64,000 bases of DNA from Desulfobacteraceae bacterium (GTDB lineage Bacteria; Desulfobacterota; Desulfobacteria; Desulfobacterales; Desulfosalsimonadaceae). Location of the stretch: positions 62,001 through 126,000 of the forward strand of contig JAABTJ010000006.1 of NCBI GenBank assembly GCA_011389935.1, written 5' to 3'. The stretch's first letter is position 1, and each line of letters starts with the position of its first letter. The notes below the pieces were generated by a model. The model was not told where the DNA came from, did not search any database, and saw only the letters and a program-made list of their open reading frames with translations. A program made the position numbers and the translations under genes. Shown piece by piece: positions 63,990 to 64,000 of the stretch.

Positions 63990-64000
63990 TTCCGGAAAGC

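Noticed and set aside
1-64000. tRNA, rRNA or CRISPR
   Set aside because: No cloverleaf with a GTTCGAA arm outside coding regions, no rRNA-like stretch and no regularly spaced short repeats were seen on reading both strands.

Overview
The window looks like chromosomal DNA of a strictly anaerobic deltaproteobacterium (Desulfobacterota, most likely a Desulfobacterales-type sulfate reducer or syntroph). The evidence is a selenocysteine formate dehydrogenase, a NuoEFG-type soluble [NiFe] hydrogenase, an HdrD-like CCG-domain Fe-S protein that also appears to carry selenocysteine, ADP- and AMP-forming acyl-CoA synthetases, very dense two-component signalling and three good sigma-54 promoters. No dsr, apr, rRNA or tRNA gene is present, so genus and lifestyle are inference.

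Layout. 1-11 kb is a signalling block: a hybrid kinase cut by the window edge, an acyl-CoA thioesterase, a kinase/NtrC-type regulator pair, a lone receiver behind a sigma-54 promoter, a Na+/Ca2+ antiporter enclosed by two inverted copies of a MITE-like element, a receiver-kinase fusion and a Cache/HAMP kinase. 11.4-14.2 kb holds an ADP-forming acyl-CoA synthetase fused to a GNAT acetyltransferase, behind a second sigma-54 promoter. 14.3-25.0 kb is a hydrogenase operon: NuoE, a NuoF-GltD fusion, NuoG, HoxY, HoxH, maturation protease, receiver and membrane kinase. The convergent hypF-hypD-hypE maturation operon follows (25.0-29.5 kb).

29.5-33.0 kb has a palindromic repeat, a decayed universal stress protein gene and a pair made of a methyltransferase/ATP-grasp fusion and an aspartoacylase-like hydrolase. 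33.5-39.2 kb has a DUF4301 protein and a ZraS-ZraR-ZraP-like envelope/metal-stress module; its sigma-54 promoter and paired upstream repeats lie in front of the ZraP-like gene. 39.2-47.4 kb is a leftward five-gene set: acetyl-CoA hydrolase/transferase-GNAT fusion, AcuC-like deacetylase, AMP-forming acyl-CoA synthetase, receiver-PP2C-HATPase protein, and a degenerate WecG-like domain fused to two STAS domains. This physically joins acetyl-CoA/lysine-acetylation functions to a partner-switching module.

47.6-51.2 kb is an NfeD/NfeD/flotillin operon. 51.3-57.0 kb encodes a NAD(P)-linked formate dehydrogenase: FdhA with an in-frame UGA and a SECIS hairpin, then NuoE and NuoF, with an inverted ferredoxin-like gene between. 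57-62.5 kb holds a thioesterase, a YprB-like nuclease, a large AsmA-like protein and a DUF99 protein. The window ends with the HdrD-like protein, whose reading frame is crossed by UGA at 63195-63197.

Themes: reversible H2/formate/NAD(P)H exchange, acetyl-CoA supply under protein-acetylation control, and sigma-54/phosphorelay regulation. All calls come from reading the sequence; no database search was possible.
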